A program made the translations under genes and the position numbers. Positions 53,735 to 62,289 of a DNA stretch of 64,000 nucleotides are shown here, piece by piece. The stretch covers positions 4,434,272-4,498,271 of the forward strand of contig CP073041.1 in assembly GCA_025370055.1 (NCBI GenBank), written 5' to 3'. The notes under the pieces were generated by a model, which saw only the letters and a program-made list of their open reading frames with translations, made no database searches and was not told the DNA's origin. The first letter of the stretch is position 1; every line of letters begins with the position of its first letter. The stretch comes from Woronichinia naegeliana WA131. GTDB lineage: Bacteria; Cyanobacteriota; Cyanobacteriia; Cyanobacteriales; Microcystaceae.

Positions 53735-54679
53735 ATGACTTCTGCTAATTTTCCAGTTCCCATCGCTCTCCTCGATCAAAACCTGTTGGAGGAGTTATTA
53801 CGAGATAAGCGATCGCCGAATACTCGCCGGACTTATGCCAAGGGATTGCGGGATTTTTTTGTCACCATGACCCAGGATGAACCTTCGCCAGAACGGATTG
53901 CCTGGTTCTTAACCCTGGGACGCTTTGACGCGATCGCCCTATTATTACGCTATCGGGCTGGTTTATTAGAACGAGGTTTAACGCCAGCAACAGTTAATGT
54001 TCGCTTGTCAGCCGTTAAAAGCCTAGTGAATTATGCCCGTAAAGTGGGGAAGTGTGACTATACCCTAGAAGATGTGGAGAGCTTACAGGTTGAGACTTAT
54101 CGAGATACGAGTGGGGTGAGTCCCGATGGCTTTAAACGGATTGCGGAGCAGGTGAAAAGGGATTCCCTCAAGGGTAAACGGGATTTAGCCATTCTTCGAC
54201 TTCTCTGGGACAATGCTCTGCGGCGGGCTGAGATCTCTTCTCTGGATTTGGAAGATTACAGTCCCAGGGAAATGAAGTTATGGATCAAGGGGAAAGGCAG
54301 ACTTAGCAAAGAATCGATTCGCTTGAGTGTTAAGGCGATCACTTTTATTAATGATTGGTTATTGGTTATTGGCGATCGTGCTCCCGATAAACCACTTTTT
54401 TGCACGGTAGATCGAGCTACCTTTGGACATCGACTTAGTGGCAATGCCATCTATAACATTGTGAGAGATACGGCCCAAGCCGCAGGCATTTCTAAGATTA
54501 TTAGTCCTCACCGTATTCGACATAGTGCCATCACTGCCGCCCTTGATGCGACTAATGGTGATGCGCGTAAGGTTCAGAAACTAAGTCGTCATCGCAATTT
54601 GAATACTTTAATGATCTACGATGATAACCGCCATCAGCATCAAGCGGAAGTAACAAGTCTTTTGGCAGATTTGGTTTAA
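53735..54679 (+). CDS. Tyrosine recombinase/integrase
   Basis: 314 residues from ATG 53735. SAM-like N-terminal domain, then catalytic R164 (LRRAEISSLDLEDY), K near 187 (WIKGKGRL), H259-x-x-R262 (HRIRHS), H286 (LSRHRN) and nucleophile Y295 (TLMIYDDN), all in order. A XerC/D-like size, but not flanked by an obvious attachment site or phage genes. It overlaps the convergent DMT gene by 4 bases. Confidence 0.92.
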   Translation: MTSANFPVPIALLDQNLLEELLRDKRSPNTRRTYAKGLRDFFVTMTQDEPSPERIAWFLTLGRFDAIALLLRYRAGLLERGLTPATVNVRLSAVKSLVNYARKVGKCDYTLEDVESLQVETYRDTSGVSPDGFKRIAEQVKRDSLKGKRDLAILRLLWDNALRRAEISSLDLEDYSPREMKLWIKGKGRLSKESIRLSVKAITFINDWLLVIGDRAPDKPLFCTVDRATFGHRLSGNAIYNIVRDTAQAAGISKIISPHRIRHSAITAALDATNGDARKVQKLSRHRNLNTLMIYDDNRHQHQAEVTSLLADLV

Positions 54680-55623
54680 TCCAGGGTTATGGAGGGATTA
54701 GGCGGTTTTCGGTTGCCAATCACTGCGATCGCCACGCCCACTAATAGGATTAAGCCACCCCAGATAACAGTCAAAGGTGGAATTTCCATAAATACCAGCC
54801 ATCCTAATAAACTTGATCCGAGGGGTTCAAACAAAATAGCCAGGGTAACTAAGGTGGGGGAAATCCAACGAACGGCCCAGTTAAGACTGGTATGGCCGAT
54901 TAATTGCGGAAAAAGAGCCATTAATCCCACATAGCCATAAACCGCGAGGGGATAATTGCCATAGCCTCCTCCTTCAAGTAAGGGCAGGGGCAATAGACAG
55001 AGGGCGGCACTCCCGTAGGCAATGAGAATATAGGAGCCAATTGTTAATCCTTGTTTTTGCGCTTCTCGTCCCCACAGCAGATATAGACTGGCGAACCAAG
55101 CTCCCACCAGGGCTAACCCATCTCCTAGCAAAGGATTAATACCGTGTTTTCCCTGGCTTGATTCTCCGATCGCAATAACCACTCCACCCCCCAGAGCGAT
55201 CGCAATACCCAGGGTAGTTAAACGGCTGGGTTTTTCCCGAAACCAAAACCAGGAAAGCAGGGCAATCCAGACGGGGTTAGTGGTGACAATGGTGGCAGAC
55301 GCTGCAATAGAGGTAAAGGATAAAGAACTAATCCAAGTGGCAAAATGACCCGCCAGACAAATTCCCGCCGCGATCGCCCAGAGATAGGCTTGCAGAGAGG
55401 CCGGCGATCGCCGTAGTTGTGGCCAGGTCGGCAGCAACAGTAGTGTGGCCAAGAGTAAACGGGTAGCTGCCAAAAATAAACTAAAACCCACTCCTGAACG
55501 ATTGGCCGCTAATAATGCCAAACGAATTAAAATCGCAGAGGTGGAAGTTGTCAAGACACCAACTGCTAAAATAAGCGTAACTCGTTGCACTGAAGGGCGA
55601 TCGCCTTTTAAAATATCGCTCAA
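54676..55623 (-). CDS. DMT superfamily (EamA) transporter
   Basis: 315 residues, ten predicted membrane helices in two EamA repeats. SAILIRLALLAANRSGVGF and ATIVTTNPVWIALLSWFWFR in the first, INPLLGDGLALVGAWFASLY and LFEPLGSSLLGWLVFMEIPP in the second. Exporter of small metabolites; substrate unknown. Confidence 0.92.
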   Translation of the reverse strand: MSDILKGDRPSVQRVTLILAVGVLTTSTSAILIRLALLAANRSGVGFSLFLAATRLLLATLLLLPTWPQLRRSPASLQAYLWAIAAGICLAGHFATWISSLSFTSIAASATIVTTNPVWIALLSWFWFREKPSRLTTLGIAIALGGGVVIAIGESSQGKHGINPLLGDGLALVGAWFASLYLLWGREAQKQGLTIGSYILIAYGSAALCLLPLPLLEGGGYGNYPLAVYGYVGLMALFPQLIGHTSLNWAVRWISPTLVTLAILFEPLGSSLLGWLVFMEIPPLTVIWGGLILLVGVAIAVIGNRKPPNPSITLD

Positions 55624-55663
55624 AATTAAATATCAAAATAAGTTAAGGTAAATCAATCTTCCC

Positions 55664-56035
55664 GTGAACCATCAATTACCCCCTTTAAATATTGACACCA
55701 TCTGGGCAATTCTTAACGAAACTATCAGCGATGAAACCGTTAATCACTTAGTTGCCTATTATTTGGGATATCGCTACGATACCGTTCACAATTGTTGGGA
55801 TAATCATCAAGTTGCAGCCGATTGGCGTGAGGAGTATCCTGAACCCCCAGACTTTATCGGCAATCGTCCTCCGACGGTCAAGCTAACCCGCTCAATTCCA
55901 CCAGAGTATAAACAATTATTAAAGCAAAAATTAGGATTTAAAGGCTATAAAATCGGGGAATTTGGCCCCCGTCAAACCCGTCGTGCTACGGCCGCTAATT
56001 GGCTGCTTTGTCATCTTCAATCCCATATTTCCTAG
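55664..56035 (+). CDS. Conserved cyanobacterial hypothetical protein
   Basis: 123 residues from GTG 55664. NIDTIWAILNETISDETVNH, LVAYYLGYRYDT, and TVKLTRSIPPEYKQLLKQKL are helical with a basic C-terminal half (GFKGYKIGEFGPRQTRRATA). No known domain recognised. It is divergent from the DMT gene by 40 bases. Confidence 0.65.
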   Translation: MNHQLPPLNIDTIWAILNETISDETVNHLVAYYLGYRYDTVHNCWDNHQVAADWREEYPEPPDFIGNRPPTVKLTRSIPPEYKQLLKQKLGFKGYKIGEFGPRQTRRATAANWLLCHLQSHIS

Positions 56036-56167
56036 AATTTGTTCGTAAATCTCGAATTAAGTTAGTGGCTAAGAAGATGTTTGAAAAGTCAAAAGACCAC
56101 CATAAGTAATGTGATAGCATAAACGCTCGATAAACCCAAAAAGTTATCAAGGAGATATGACAGACGC

Positions 56168-57769
56168 TCAGACCGAATCCAAATTTTCCACATTTAGAAT
56201 TGCTGCCTTACCATAGCCGCCGCCGCCAGGTGTTTCAATGACAAAGACATCTCCAGGTTGCATGGTGACTGAAGCTGTATTTTTTAATACTTCGATGTTG
56301 CCATTTTGATATTCGACATAATTCATCCCAAGCGAGCCAGCTTCACCGCCTGCCATCCCAAAAGGCGCGATCGCCCGATGATTAGAGAGGATAGAAGCTG
56401 TCATCGGTTCTAAAAAACGGATCTTACGGGTGACACCCTTACCCCCAGTAAACTGACCTTGACCACCACTATGGGAACGAATCGAAAATTCTTCTAGCAG
56501 GACAGGAAAACGACTTTCCAACACTTCTGGATCGGTTAAGCGAGAATTGGTCATGTGAGTTTGCACAGCATCGGTTCCGGTAAAAGTAGGGCCAGCCCCC
56601 GAACCGCCACAAATCGTTTCATAGTATTGATACTGTTCATTGCCAAAGGTGAAATTGTTCATCGTTCCCTGGGAAGCGGCCATCACACCCAAAGCTCCAT
56701 AGAGAGCATCGACAATTGCCTGGGATGTTTCCACGTTACCCGCTACGATCGCCGCCGGATAAACAGGGTTTAGCATTGAGCCTTCAGGAATAATGATGTT
56801 GAGCGGTTTTAAACAACCATGATTCAGGGGAATATTCTCGTCAACCAATGTGCGAAAAACGTATAACACTGATGACTGACAAACGGCGATCGGCGCATTA
56901 AAATTACTGGTTAATTGGGAAGAGGTTCCGGTAAAATCAATCGTTGCTGATCGCGCTTGAGGATTAATTGTAATTTTGACCTGAATAATAGTTCCATTGT
57001 CCATTGCATAACAAAAACTTCCATCTTTCAAGACCTCAATCGCACGGCGCACCGCCTCTTCGGCATTGTCTTGTACAAAATTCATATAAGTTTGCACCGT
57101 CTCTAAACCATAGGTTTTAACCATTTGGGTCAATTCTTCTACCCCCTTAGCATTAGCATTCACTTGGGCCGTTAGATCCGCTAAATTTTGGTCAGGATTG
57201 CGAGCCGGATAGGGGTGATTTTGCAATAATAAACGTAAGGCTTTTTCTTGTAATTCTCCAGCTTCAATCAATAAAAAATTATCGATTAAAATGCCCTCTT
57301 CTTCAATCCTTTGACTGTGGGGCGGCATGGAACCAGGGGTAATACCACCAATATCGCTGTGGTGTCCCCGTGAGGCAACGTAAAAAATAACTTCAGTTTG
57401 GGAGGGATTAAAAACAGGTGTAATAGCAGTAATATCGGGTAAATGGGTTCCACCATTGTAGGGATTATTGGAAATATAAATGTCGCCTGGTTTTAGGTTT
57501 TGACCCACTGCCTTAATAAGACTATAAATACTGGCAGACATCGAGCCTAAATGAACAGGAATATGGGGAGCGTTGGCAACAAGATTTCCCTGCTTGTCAA
57601 AAATGGCACAGGAAAAATCAAGGCGTTCTTTTATATTGACAGAAGTCGCTGTATTTTGCAGGGTAATTCCCATTTCTTCCGCAATAAATTGAAAGAGATT
57701 TTTGAAGATTTCTAGGCGAATTGGATCTGGTTTAAAGGAGGAACTCATACTTAATATTTCTTTATTCAA
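56168..57769 (-). CDS. hyuB: Hydantoinase B/5-oxoprolinase family subunit
   Basis: 533 residues from ATG 57769; MSSSFKPDPIRLEIFKNLFQ from the ATG at 57748 may be the true start. GDIYISNNPYNGGTHLPDIT, YVASRGHHSDIGGITPGSMP and the Gly-rich FVIETPGGGGYGKA are family landmarks. With HyuA it forms an ATP-dependent enzyme that opens hydantoin or 5-oxoproline rings. The two genes are normally adjacent; here a TA pair on the other strand lies between them. Confidence 0.92.
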   Translation of the reverse strand: MNKEILSMSSSFKPDPIRLEIFKNLFQFIAEEMGITLQNTATSVNIKERLDFSCAIFDKQGNLVANAPHIPVHLGSMSASIYSLIKAVGQNLKPGDIYISNNPYNGGTHLPDITAITPVFNPSQTEVIFYVASRGHHSDIGGITPGSMPPHSQRIEEEGILIDNFLLIEAGELQEKALRLLLQNHPYPARNPDQNLADLTAQVNANAKGVEELTQMVKTYGLETVQTYMNFVQDNAEEAVRRAIEVLKDGSFCYAMDNGTIIQVKITINPQARSATIDFTGTSSQLTSNFNAPIAVCQSSVLYVFRTLVDENIPLNHGCLKPLNIIIPEGSMLNPVYPAAIVAGNVETSQAIVDALYGALGVMAASQGTMNNFTFGNEQYQYYETICGGSGAGPTFTGTDAVQTHMTNSRLTDPEVLESRFPVLLEEFSIRSHSGGQGQFTGGKGVTRKIRFLEPMTASILSNHRAIAPFGMAGGEAGSLGMNYVEYQNGNIEVLKNTASVTMQPGDVFVIETPGGGGYGKAAILNVENLDSV

Positions 57770-58010
57770 AAAGTATTTTGTAAGGATTTAAATCCTATTT
57801 TTCATATTTTTGAGACAATAAAAACTTAGTTTATTTTTGCTTTTTTCTCTATTTAGCAAAAGAAAAACAGGGTATTTTTACTAATATATAATTATGTTGA
57901 TAGCATTGCACTATAGGCGTACTACTTATTTTGTATTTTATCGGGATAGGTAACGTTGCTGTTATTATACAGCTAATACTTTTTGTTGAAGTCAATAATC
58001 GAGGTCTAAA

Positions 58011-58223
58011 ATGCTTGAGATCCCAAAACAGTACATCCTTGATGAACAACAACGACCCTTGGCGGTTCAGATACCTATTGCTGTCTATAATCAAATCGAA
58101 GAAATTTTGGAAGACTTTGGTTTGGCAAAATTAATGGAAGAAACCAAAAGTGATGAACGACTTTCTGGCAGTGAAGCCTTTTCCTATTATCAATCACTAA
58201 AAAAGTGCAATGTGGAAGATTGA
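58011..58223 (+). CDS. Antitoxin of a RelE-type pair
   Basis: 70 residues from ATG 58011: MLEIPKQYILDEQQRPLAVQ, IPIAVYNQIEEILEDFGLAK. A short beta region and helix as in small cyanobacterial antitoxins. It overlaps the toxin by 14 bases. Confidence 0.8.
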   Translation: MLEIPKQYILDEQQRPLAVQIPIAVYNQIEEILEDFGLAKLMEETKSDERLSGSEAFSYYQSLKKCNVED

Positions 58224-58482
58224 ATATACTAAACGATTTTTAAAAGAACTTGCCTCCTTACCCAAGCAGATTCAAAACCGAGTTGAAATCATTGTATTCC
58301 AAGAACTCACATCGGATAATCCTTTTAGTCTTGGATATATTGAAAAAATGAAAGGATATACAGATAAATATAAAATCCGTGTTGGCGACTATCGAATTGG
58401 TATAACTATTAATTCAGAGGTTAAGCAAATTATTTGTCAACGAATTGCCCATCGAAGAGAAATTTATCGGGTATTTCCCTAA
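58210..58482 (+). CDS. RelE/ParE family toxin
   Basis: 90 residues from ATG 58210. WKIEYTKRFLKELASLPKQI, YIEKMKGYTDKYKIRVGDYR, QRIAHRREIYRVFP are the full RelE signature, including K-x-R-x-G-D-Y-R and the terminal H-R-x-x-x-Y-R. Expected to be a ribosome-dependent mRNA interferase. Confidence 0.92.
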   Translation: MWKIEYTKRFLKELASLPKQIQNRVEIIVFQELTSDNPFSLGYIEKMKGYTDKYKIRVGDYRIGITINSEVKQIICQRIAHRREIYRVFP

Positions 58483-58504
58483 GACTTCTTGCACAATAGA
58501 GTTT

Positions 58505-58540
58505 GATCCCCCTAAATCCCCCTTTTTAAGGGGGACTTTC
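58505..58540. repeat. Palindromic C/G-run repeat, second copy
   Basis: GATCCCCCTAAATCCCCC then TTTTTAAGGGGGAC, stem CCCCCTT/AAGGGGG (58518-58534). Same family as 3974-4016. It sits between the RelE stop and the hyuA stop and could terminate both transcripts. Confidence 0.65.
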
Positions 58541-58557
58541 TTAAATTTGCAAGAGGT

Positions 58558-60639
58558 CTAATGTCGAGTTAAAATAAGATAATTTCTGTCCGTTAACTTG
58601 GCCTTCCAATGCGGTTCCACAATAATTGTGCCAATTTTTTCTACAATGATAGCTGGCCCGATAATAGAATCCTCTGGCTCTAATTGCTCTCGTAAAAAGA
58701 TGGGGGTTTGATGCCATTGATCTTGAGTAAAAATCTGAGTTTGCTCCACTGCTTCAGGAGGCGTTAAACGCGATCGCTGATGCTGCGGTTCTTCGGGTAT
58801 GGCTGTCTGTTGTACCACTTCTACAGTAATTGAGTCCACCACTAATGGTTTATGGGGTTGAATAAAACCATAGCGCGATCGCTGTTCCTGCTCAAACATT
58901 GTTTTCATCAATTGCAGATCATCCTGAAAGTCAACGATTAAGGTAGAATCCGTCCCTTGATATTTCAGATGAAGTTGGGCCAAAGTGGTTAAAGAAGATT
59001 CTGAAAATTCTTCAGTGGTGTCTAGTTCCTGTTTTGCTTCTAGCATTAATTGAGTGATTGTTAATTTTAGTTGGTCGAGAATACTAATATCTAGAATTTT
59101 TTCCACCGAACTTTGTTTAATGACTCGTAAATCTGCTAAACCAATACCGTAGGCAGACAAAACTCCGGCAAAGGGATGAATAAAAATCGTTTTTATCCCT
59201 AATTTATCTGCAATTAAACAGGCGTGTTGTCCCCCAGCACCGCCAAAGCAAACCAGCGTATATGCTGCTGTATTATAACCCCTTTGTACAGAGATTTTTT
59301 TGATGGCATTAGCCATATTTTCCACTGCAATTTCAATAAAGCCAGCAGCGACTTTTTCTACGCTTAAAGAATAACCTATCTGTTGGGAAATTTCCTGAGA
59401 AAGTGCGGTAAAACCTTGCTGAACTATATTAGTATCTAAAGGTAAATCGCCAGTTAATCCAAACACCTGGGGGAAATAATCGGCTCGAATTTTTCCTAAC
59501 AGAATATTAGCATCAGTAATACAAAGTGGCCCACCACGACGATAGGAACTTGGTCCTGGATTAGCTCCCGCCGAGTCTGGCCCTACTTGAAACCGTTGAT
59601 TTTTAAACTGTAAAATAGAACTGCCCCCGGCTGCAACGGTATGAATAGCCATCATTGGCACTCGTACTCTAACTCCAGCAATTTCTGTTTCAAATTGACG
59701 TTCATATTCTCCTTTAAAATGGGCTACATCAGTAGAAGTTCCTCCCATATCAAAGGTCAGAATCTTTGTAAATCCAGCCCTCAAACTGGTTTTAACTGAC
59801 CCTATAATGCCACCAGCCGGCCCGGACAATAAACTATCTTTTCCCTGAAAATTCTTAGCATCCGTTAATCCTCCATTAGATTGCATAAACATTAATTTAA
59901 TACAAGACTTATCTGAAGAATTTAACTGACTAGTTACTTGCTCTACGTAGCGTTTTAAAATGGGAGATATATAGGCATCAATAACAGTTGTATCTCCCCG
60001 TGAAACCAATTTCATTAAAGGACTAACCTGATGGGAAATTGAAATTTGGCTAAAGCCGATCGCCTGGGCAATTTCTGCTATCTGTTGTTCATGCTGAGGA
60101 TAACGATAACTGTGCATTAAAACAATGGCACAACCGCGAATACCGCTATTATAAATGGCTTGTAAATCCTGTTGAACTTGATTAATCCTAATGGGAATTA
60201 ACTCATTTCCCTGAGCATCAACTCTTTCTTCTATTTCAATTACTTGCTCATAAAGCAATTCGGGTAAAATAATTTGACGCGCAAAAATATCGGGGCGATT
60301 TTGATAACCAATACGTAACGCATCTTTAAAGCCTTTGGTAATGACTAAAACGGTGCGATCGCCTTTGCGCTCTAAAAGTGCATTGGTACCAACGGTTGTG
60401 CCAATTTTGATGACTTCGATTTGGTCTGAAGGAATTGGCTCCTCTAGCGAGAGTCCTAAAATATCGCGTATGCCCTGAACAATCGCATCGGCATACTGTT
60501 CAGGATTTTCTGATAAGAGTTTATAGGTGATAATTTGATGATCGGGAGTAATGGCCACTAGATCGGTAAATGTACCACCCCGATCCGCAAAGAACTGCCA
60601 ACGTTTTTGGGGTTTGGTTAAATCGGGAGCCCTAAACAT
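58558..60639 (-). CDS. hyuA: Hydantoinase A/5-oxoprolinase family subunit
   Basis: 693 residues from ATG 60639. RWQFFADRGGTFTDLVAITP is the ATP-binding start of the family, KIGTTVGTNALLERKGDRTV follows, KILTFDMGGTSTDVAHFKGE and YTLVCFGGAGGQHACLIADK are the actin-like phosphate motifs. It acts with HyuB, whose gene lies downstream on the same strand but is separated by 790 bases. Confidence 0.93.
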   Translation of the reverse strand: MFRAPDLTKPQKRWQFFADRGGTFTDLVAITPDHQIITYKLLSENPEQYADAIVQGIRDILGLSLEEPIPSDQIEVIKIGTTVGTNALLERKGDRTVLVITKGFKDALRIGYQNRPDIFARQIILPELLYEQVIEIEERVDAQGNELIPIRINQVQQDLQAIYNSGIRGCAIVLMHSYRYPQHEQQIAEIAQAIGFSQISISHQVSPLMKLVSRGDTTVIDAYISPILKRYVEQVTSQLNSSDKSCIKLMFMQSNGGLTDAKNFQGKDSLLSGPAGGIIGSVKTSLRAGFTKILTFDMGGTSTDVAHFKGEYERQFETEIAGVRVRVPMMAIHTVAAGGSSILQFKNQRFQVGPDSAGANPGPSSYRRGGPLCITDANILLGKIRADYFPQVFGLTGDLPLDTNIVQQGFTALSQEISQQIGYSLSVEKVAAGFIEIAVENMANAIKKISVQRGYNTAAYTLVCFGGAGGQHACLIADKLGIKTIFIHPFAGVLSAYGIGLADLRVIKQSSVEKILDISILDQLKLTITQLMLEAKQELDTTEEFSESSLTTLAQLHLKYQGTDSTLIVDFQDDLQLMKTMFEQEQRSRYGFIQPHKPLVVDSITVEVVQQTAIPEEPQHQRSRLTPPEAVEQTQIFTQDQWHQTPIFLREQLEPEDSIIGPAIIVEKIGTIIVEPHWKAKLTDRNYLILTRH

Positions 60640-60781
60640 AAGTCCTATTCAGCAAGGCGAGCAACAATAAAAAAATTTGAAAAAGGCGATCGCCTCATCA
60701 CCTTTCTTATCTAGATTGATATTGATAACTACAACAATCTCACAACAGAGATCATTATGATGATCTAAAGAGGCTTTTTAA

Positions 60782-60855
60782 TCGGAGCGGCGGGATTCGA
60801 ACCCACGACCCCCACTACCCCAAAGTGGTGCGCTACCAAGCTGCGCTACGCCCCG
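60782..60855 (-). tRNA. tRNA-Pro (GGG)
   Basis: The minus strand folds into a full cloverleaf. Acceptor CGGGGCG/CGCTCCG with discriminator A; D arm GCGC/GCGC; anticodon arm CCACT-TTGGGGT-AGTGG with anticodon GGG; T arm GTGGG-TTCGAAT-CCCGC. CCA is not encoded. It lies 142 bases from hyuA. Confidence 0.95.
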
Positions 60856-61265
60856 AACACTGACAAGATTCCATTCTATAACGATATCGAGAAAATTAGC
60901 AACCCCCTCCTCAAAATTTGATCCATTCCCGTCCATCTGCCTCTCCGTATTTACTATTCACGACCACTATTTTTACTGGTTCATCGGTAGTTACTATGCT
61001 AAGTCATTTTATCAACTCCTAAAACCCTTGCTGTATAAGGCTTTCAGTTAAAACTGTCAGTTGATTTGGCATGAATTGAGTGTAAAGACAAGGAAACCCT
61101 TTCTTGGCATGGTTTCTGGAGTAGATAACCTCATATTTGGCATAACGAATACCGAAGAACCAAAAATACTACTCACTTTTATTAGGAAGTTGTTTGTTTG
61201 CTTCTACCACTTGATTAGAAATTTCATCTAATTTTCTGCTTGTAACCCCATCTTTTCAAAAATTT
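60856..61265. other. Spacer with dispersed repeat fragments
   Basis: 410 bases after the tRNA gene. It includes AAACCCTTGCTGTATAAGG at about 61022-61040, one of several similar sequences in the window, but no gene that can be supported. A stretch at 61200-61260 may be the decayed 5' part of the antitoxin that follows. Confidence 0.4.
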
Positions 61266-61365
61266 CCTACCTGTAAATAATTCGTTGATAGATTATCCTG
61301 TGAAATGGTACGATAGGGCTTTCGAGCTCGCGTTAGATGTAATCAACGAAAATTTTACAGCAAGA
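61266..61365 (+). repeat. 100-bp coding-capable MITE, copy 3
   Basis: Same element as 11137-11236 and 12524-12623, exactly 100 bp, with ends CCTACCTGTAAA and the inverse of TCTTGCTGTAAAA. Its frame is open into the antitoxin-like gene to the right. Confidence 0.8.
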
Positions 61366-61542
61366 AAAGTTTTTGATTTTGTTCAATCTTTACAAGCCAA
61401 TTCGCTTTTTCAAAAGTGGGATAATATTTCTGAGGAAGAATCTCAAGCATTACAAGCGGAATTTGCTCAAGAAGATATTGATTTTTCAGAGAATATTTTA
61501 GCAGATTATTTAGCCCATCTGAAAGAAGTGGAAGAAGGTTAA
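61285..61542 (+). pseudogene. Chimeric antitoxin-like ORF beginning in a MITE
   Basis: 85 codons with only a TTG start at 61285. The first 27 codons come from the MITE (DYPVKWYDRAFELALDVINE). The remainder, KVFDFVQSLQANSLFQKWDN and ISEEESQALQAEFAQEDIDF, looks like the C-terminal half of a small acidic antitoxin. The native 5' end is replaced, so DNA-binding and expression signals are lost. Confidence 0.6.
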
Positions 61543-61573
61543 ATGCGAGATGCTTTTTTTTATTTTAAATCAA

Positions 61574-61987
61574 TTACCCAGAAAAGATAATCACAAATCC
61601 CTCTTGACTAAAGTGTTTATCATTGGTTAATACTTCAGAGATATTAAGATTTCTCATTACAACCATTGAAATACAATCGGTTAGACTATATCCTTTATCA
61701 GGTCGTTTTTTATAAAGTTCGATACTCGCTTGTCGCAATTCTTGATTATAAGAAATGAGTTGAATACTGGGATCATCAAGAATATTTTGATAAAGTTCTA
61801 TAACCTTGCCGCGCATGATGTCTCCTTGTTTGGAGAAATGGGCAAAAATTTCATCAATGATACCGTCTGTAATTATGAGGGATTGCTTAGAGTTAGATTG
61901 GCTCCATTTTATCACTCTAGAATGCCAAGTATCTTTAGGACTCAGCAAGGCGATCCAGTAAAAGCTATCGGCAAAAATGATGTTCAT
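61574..61987 (-). CDS. PIN domain toxin
   Basis: 137 residues from ATG 61987. MNIIFADSFYWIALLSPKDT has the first Asp, LIITDGIIDEIFAHFSK the Glu region, DKGYSLTDCISMVVMRNLNI the T-D-C motif and SEVLTNDKHFSQEGFVII the final Asp. A VapC-type ribonuclease. Its start overlaps the antitoxin stop by 4 bases. Confidence 0.9.
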   Translation of the reverse strand: MNIIFADSFYWIALLSPKDTWHSRVIKWSQSNSKQSLIITDGIIDEIFAHFSKQGDIMRGKVIELYQNILDDPSIQLISYNQELRQASIELYKKRPDKGYSLTDCISMVVMRNLNISEVLTNDKHFSQEGFVIIFSG

Positions 61988-62226
61988 AATTCGCGTTTTG
62001 GTGTGCCATAAATATAATGATCGTGTTGTTCGGCTCCATCGGTGGGGAGTTGATCAATGATTTCTGGCGGAACATCGGCCATAATTTCTTGGGCAATTTG
62101 CCAGATGGGTTTACGAGTTTCAGGATAATTTTTTGCTCGTATTGATATAAGAAAATTAAGAACTTCTTGGAGGAGAGGTTCGGGACTTTTTTCGATTTCT
62201 TGGAGTAGTTGTTCTTTGGTGGTCAT
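61984..62226 (-). CDS. DUF2281-like antitoxin
   Basis: 80 residues from ATG 62226 (MTTKEQLLQEIEKSPEPLLQ); upstream codons in this frame come from the 8-bp tandem array and IS-E and are not part of the gene. EVLNFLISIRAKN follows, a common antitoxin start in cyanobacteria. It forms a coupled operon with the PIN toxin; the array and IS-E now sit directly upstream. Confidence 0.85.
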   Translation of the reverse strand: MTTKEQLLQEIEKSPEPLLQEVLNFLISIRAKNYPETRKPIWQIAQEIMADVPPEIIDQLPTDGAEQHDHYIYGTPKREL

Positions 62227-62249
62227 GGGGAGATGGGGGGACTTGGGGA

Positions 62250-62289
62250 CTGGGAGACTGGGAGACTGGGAGACTGGGAGACTGGGAGA
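62250..62289. repeat. 8-bp tandem array, left block
   Basis: Five units of CTGGGAGA, ended by IS-E. The right block of the same array starts at 63679. Preceding DNA (62227-62249) is G-rich and similar to the unit. Confidence 0.92.

Noticed and set aside
53735..54679. Integrase marking a prophage or integrated element next to tRNA-Pro
   Set aside because: The recombinase is 6 kb from the tRNA gene, with metabolic genes in between; no direct repeat of the tRNA 3' end was seen and no phage structural genes are present.
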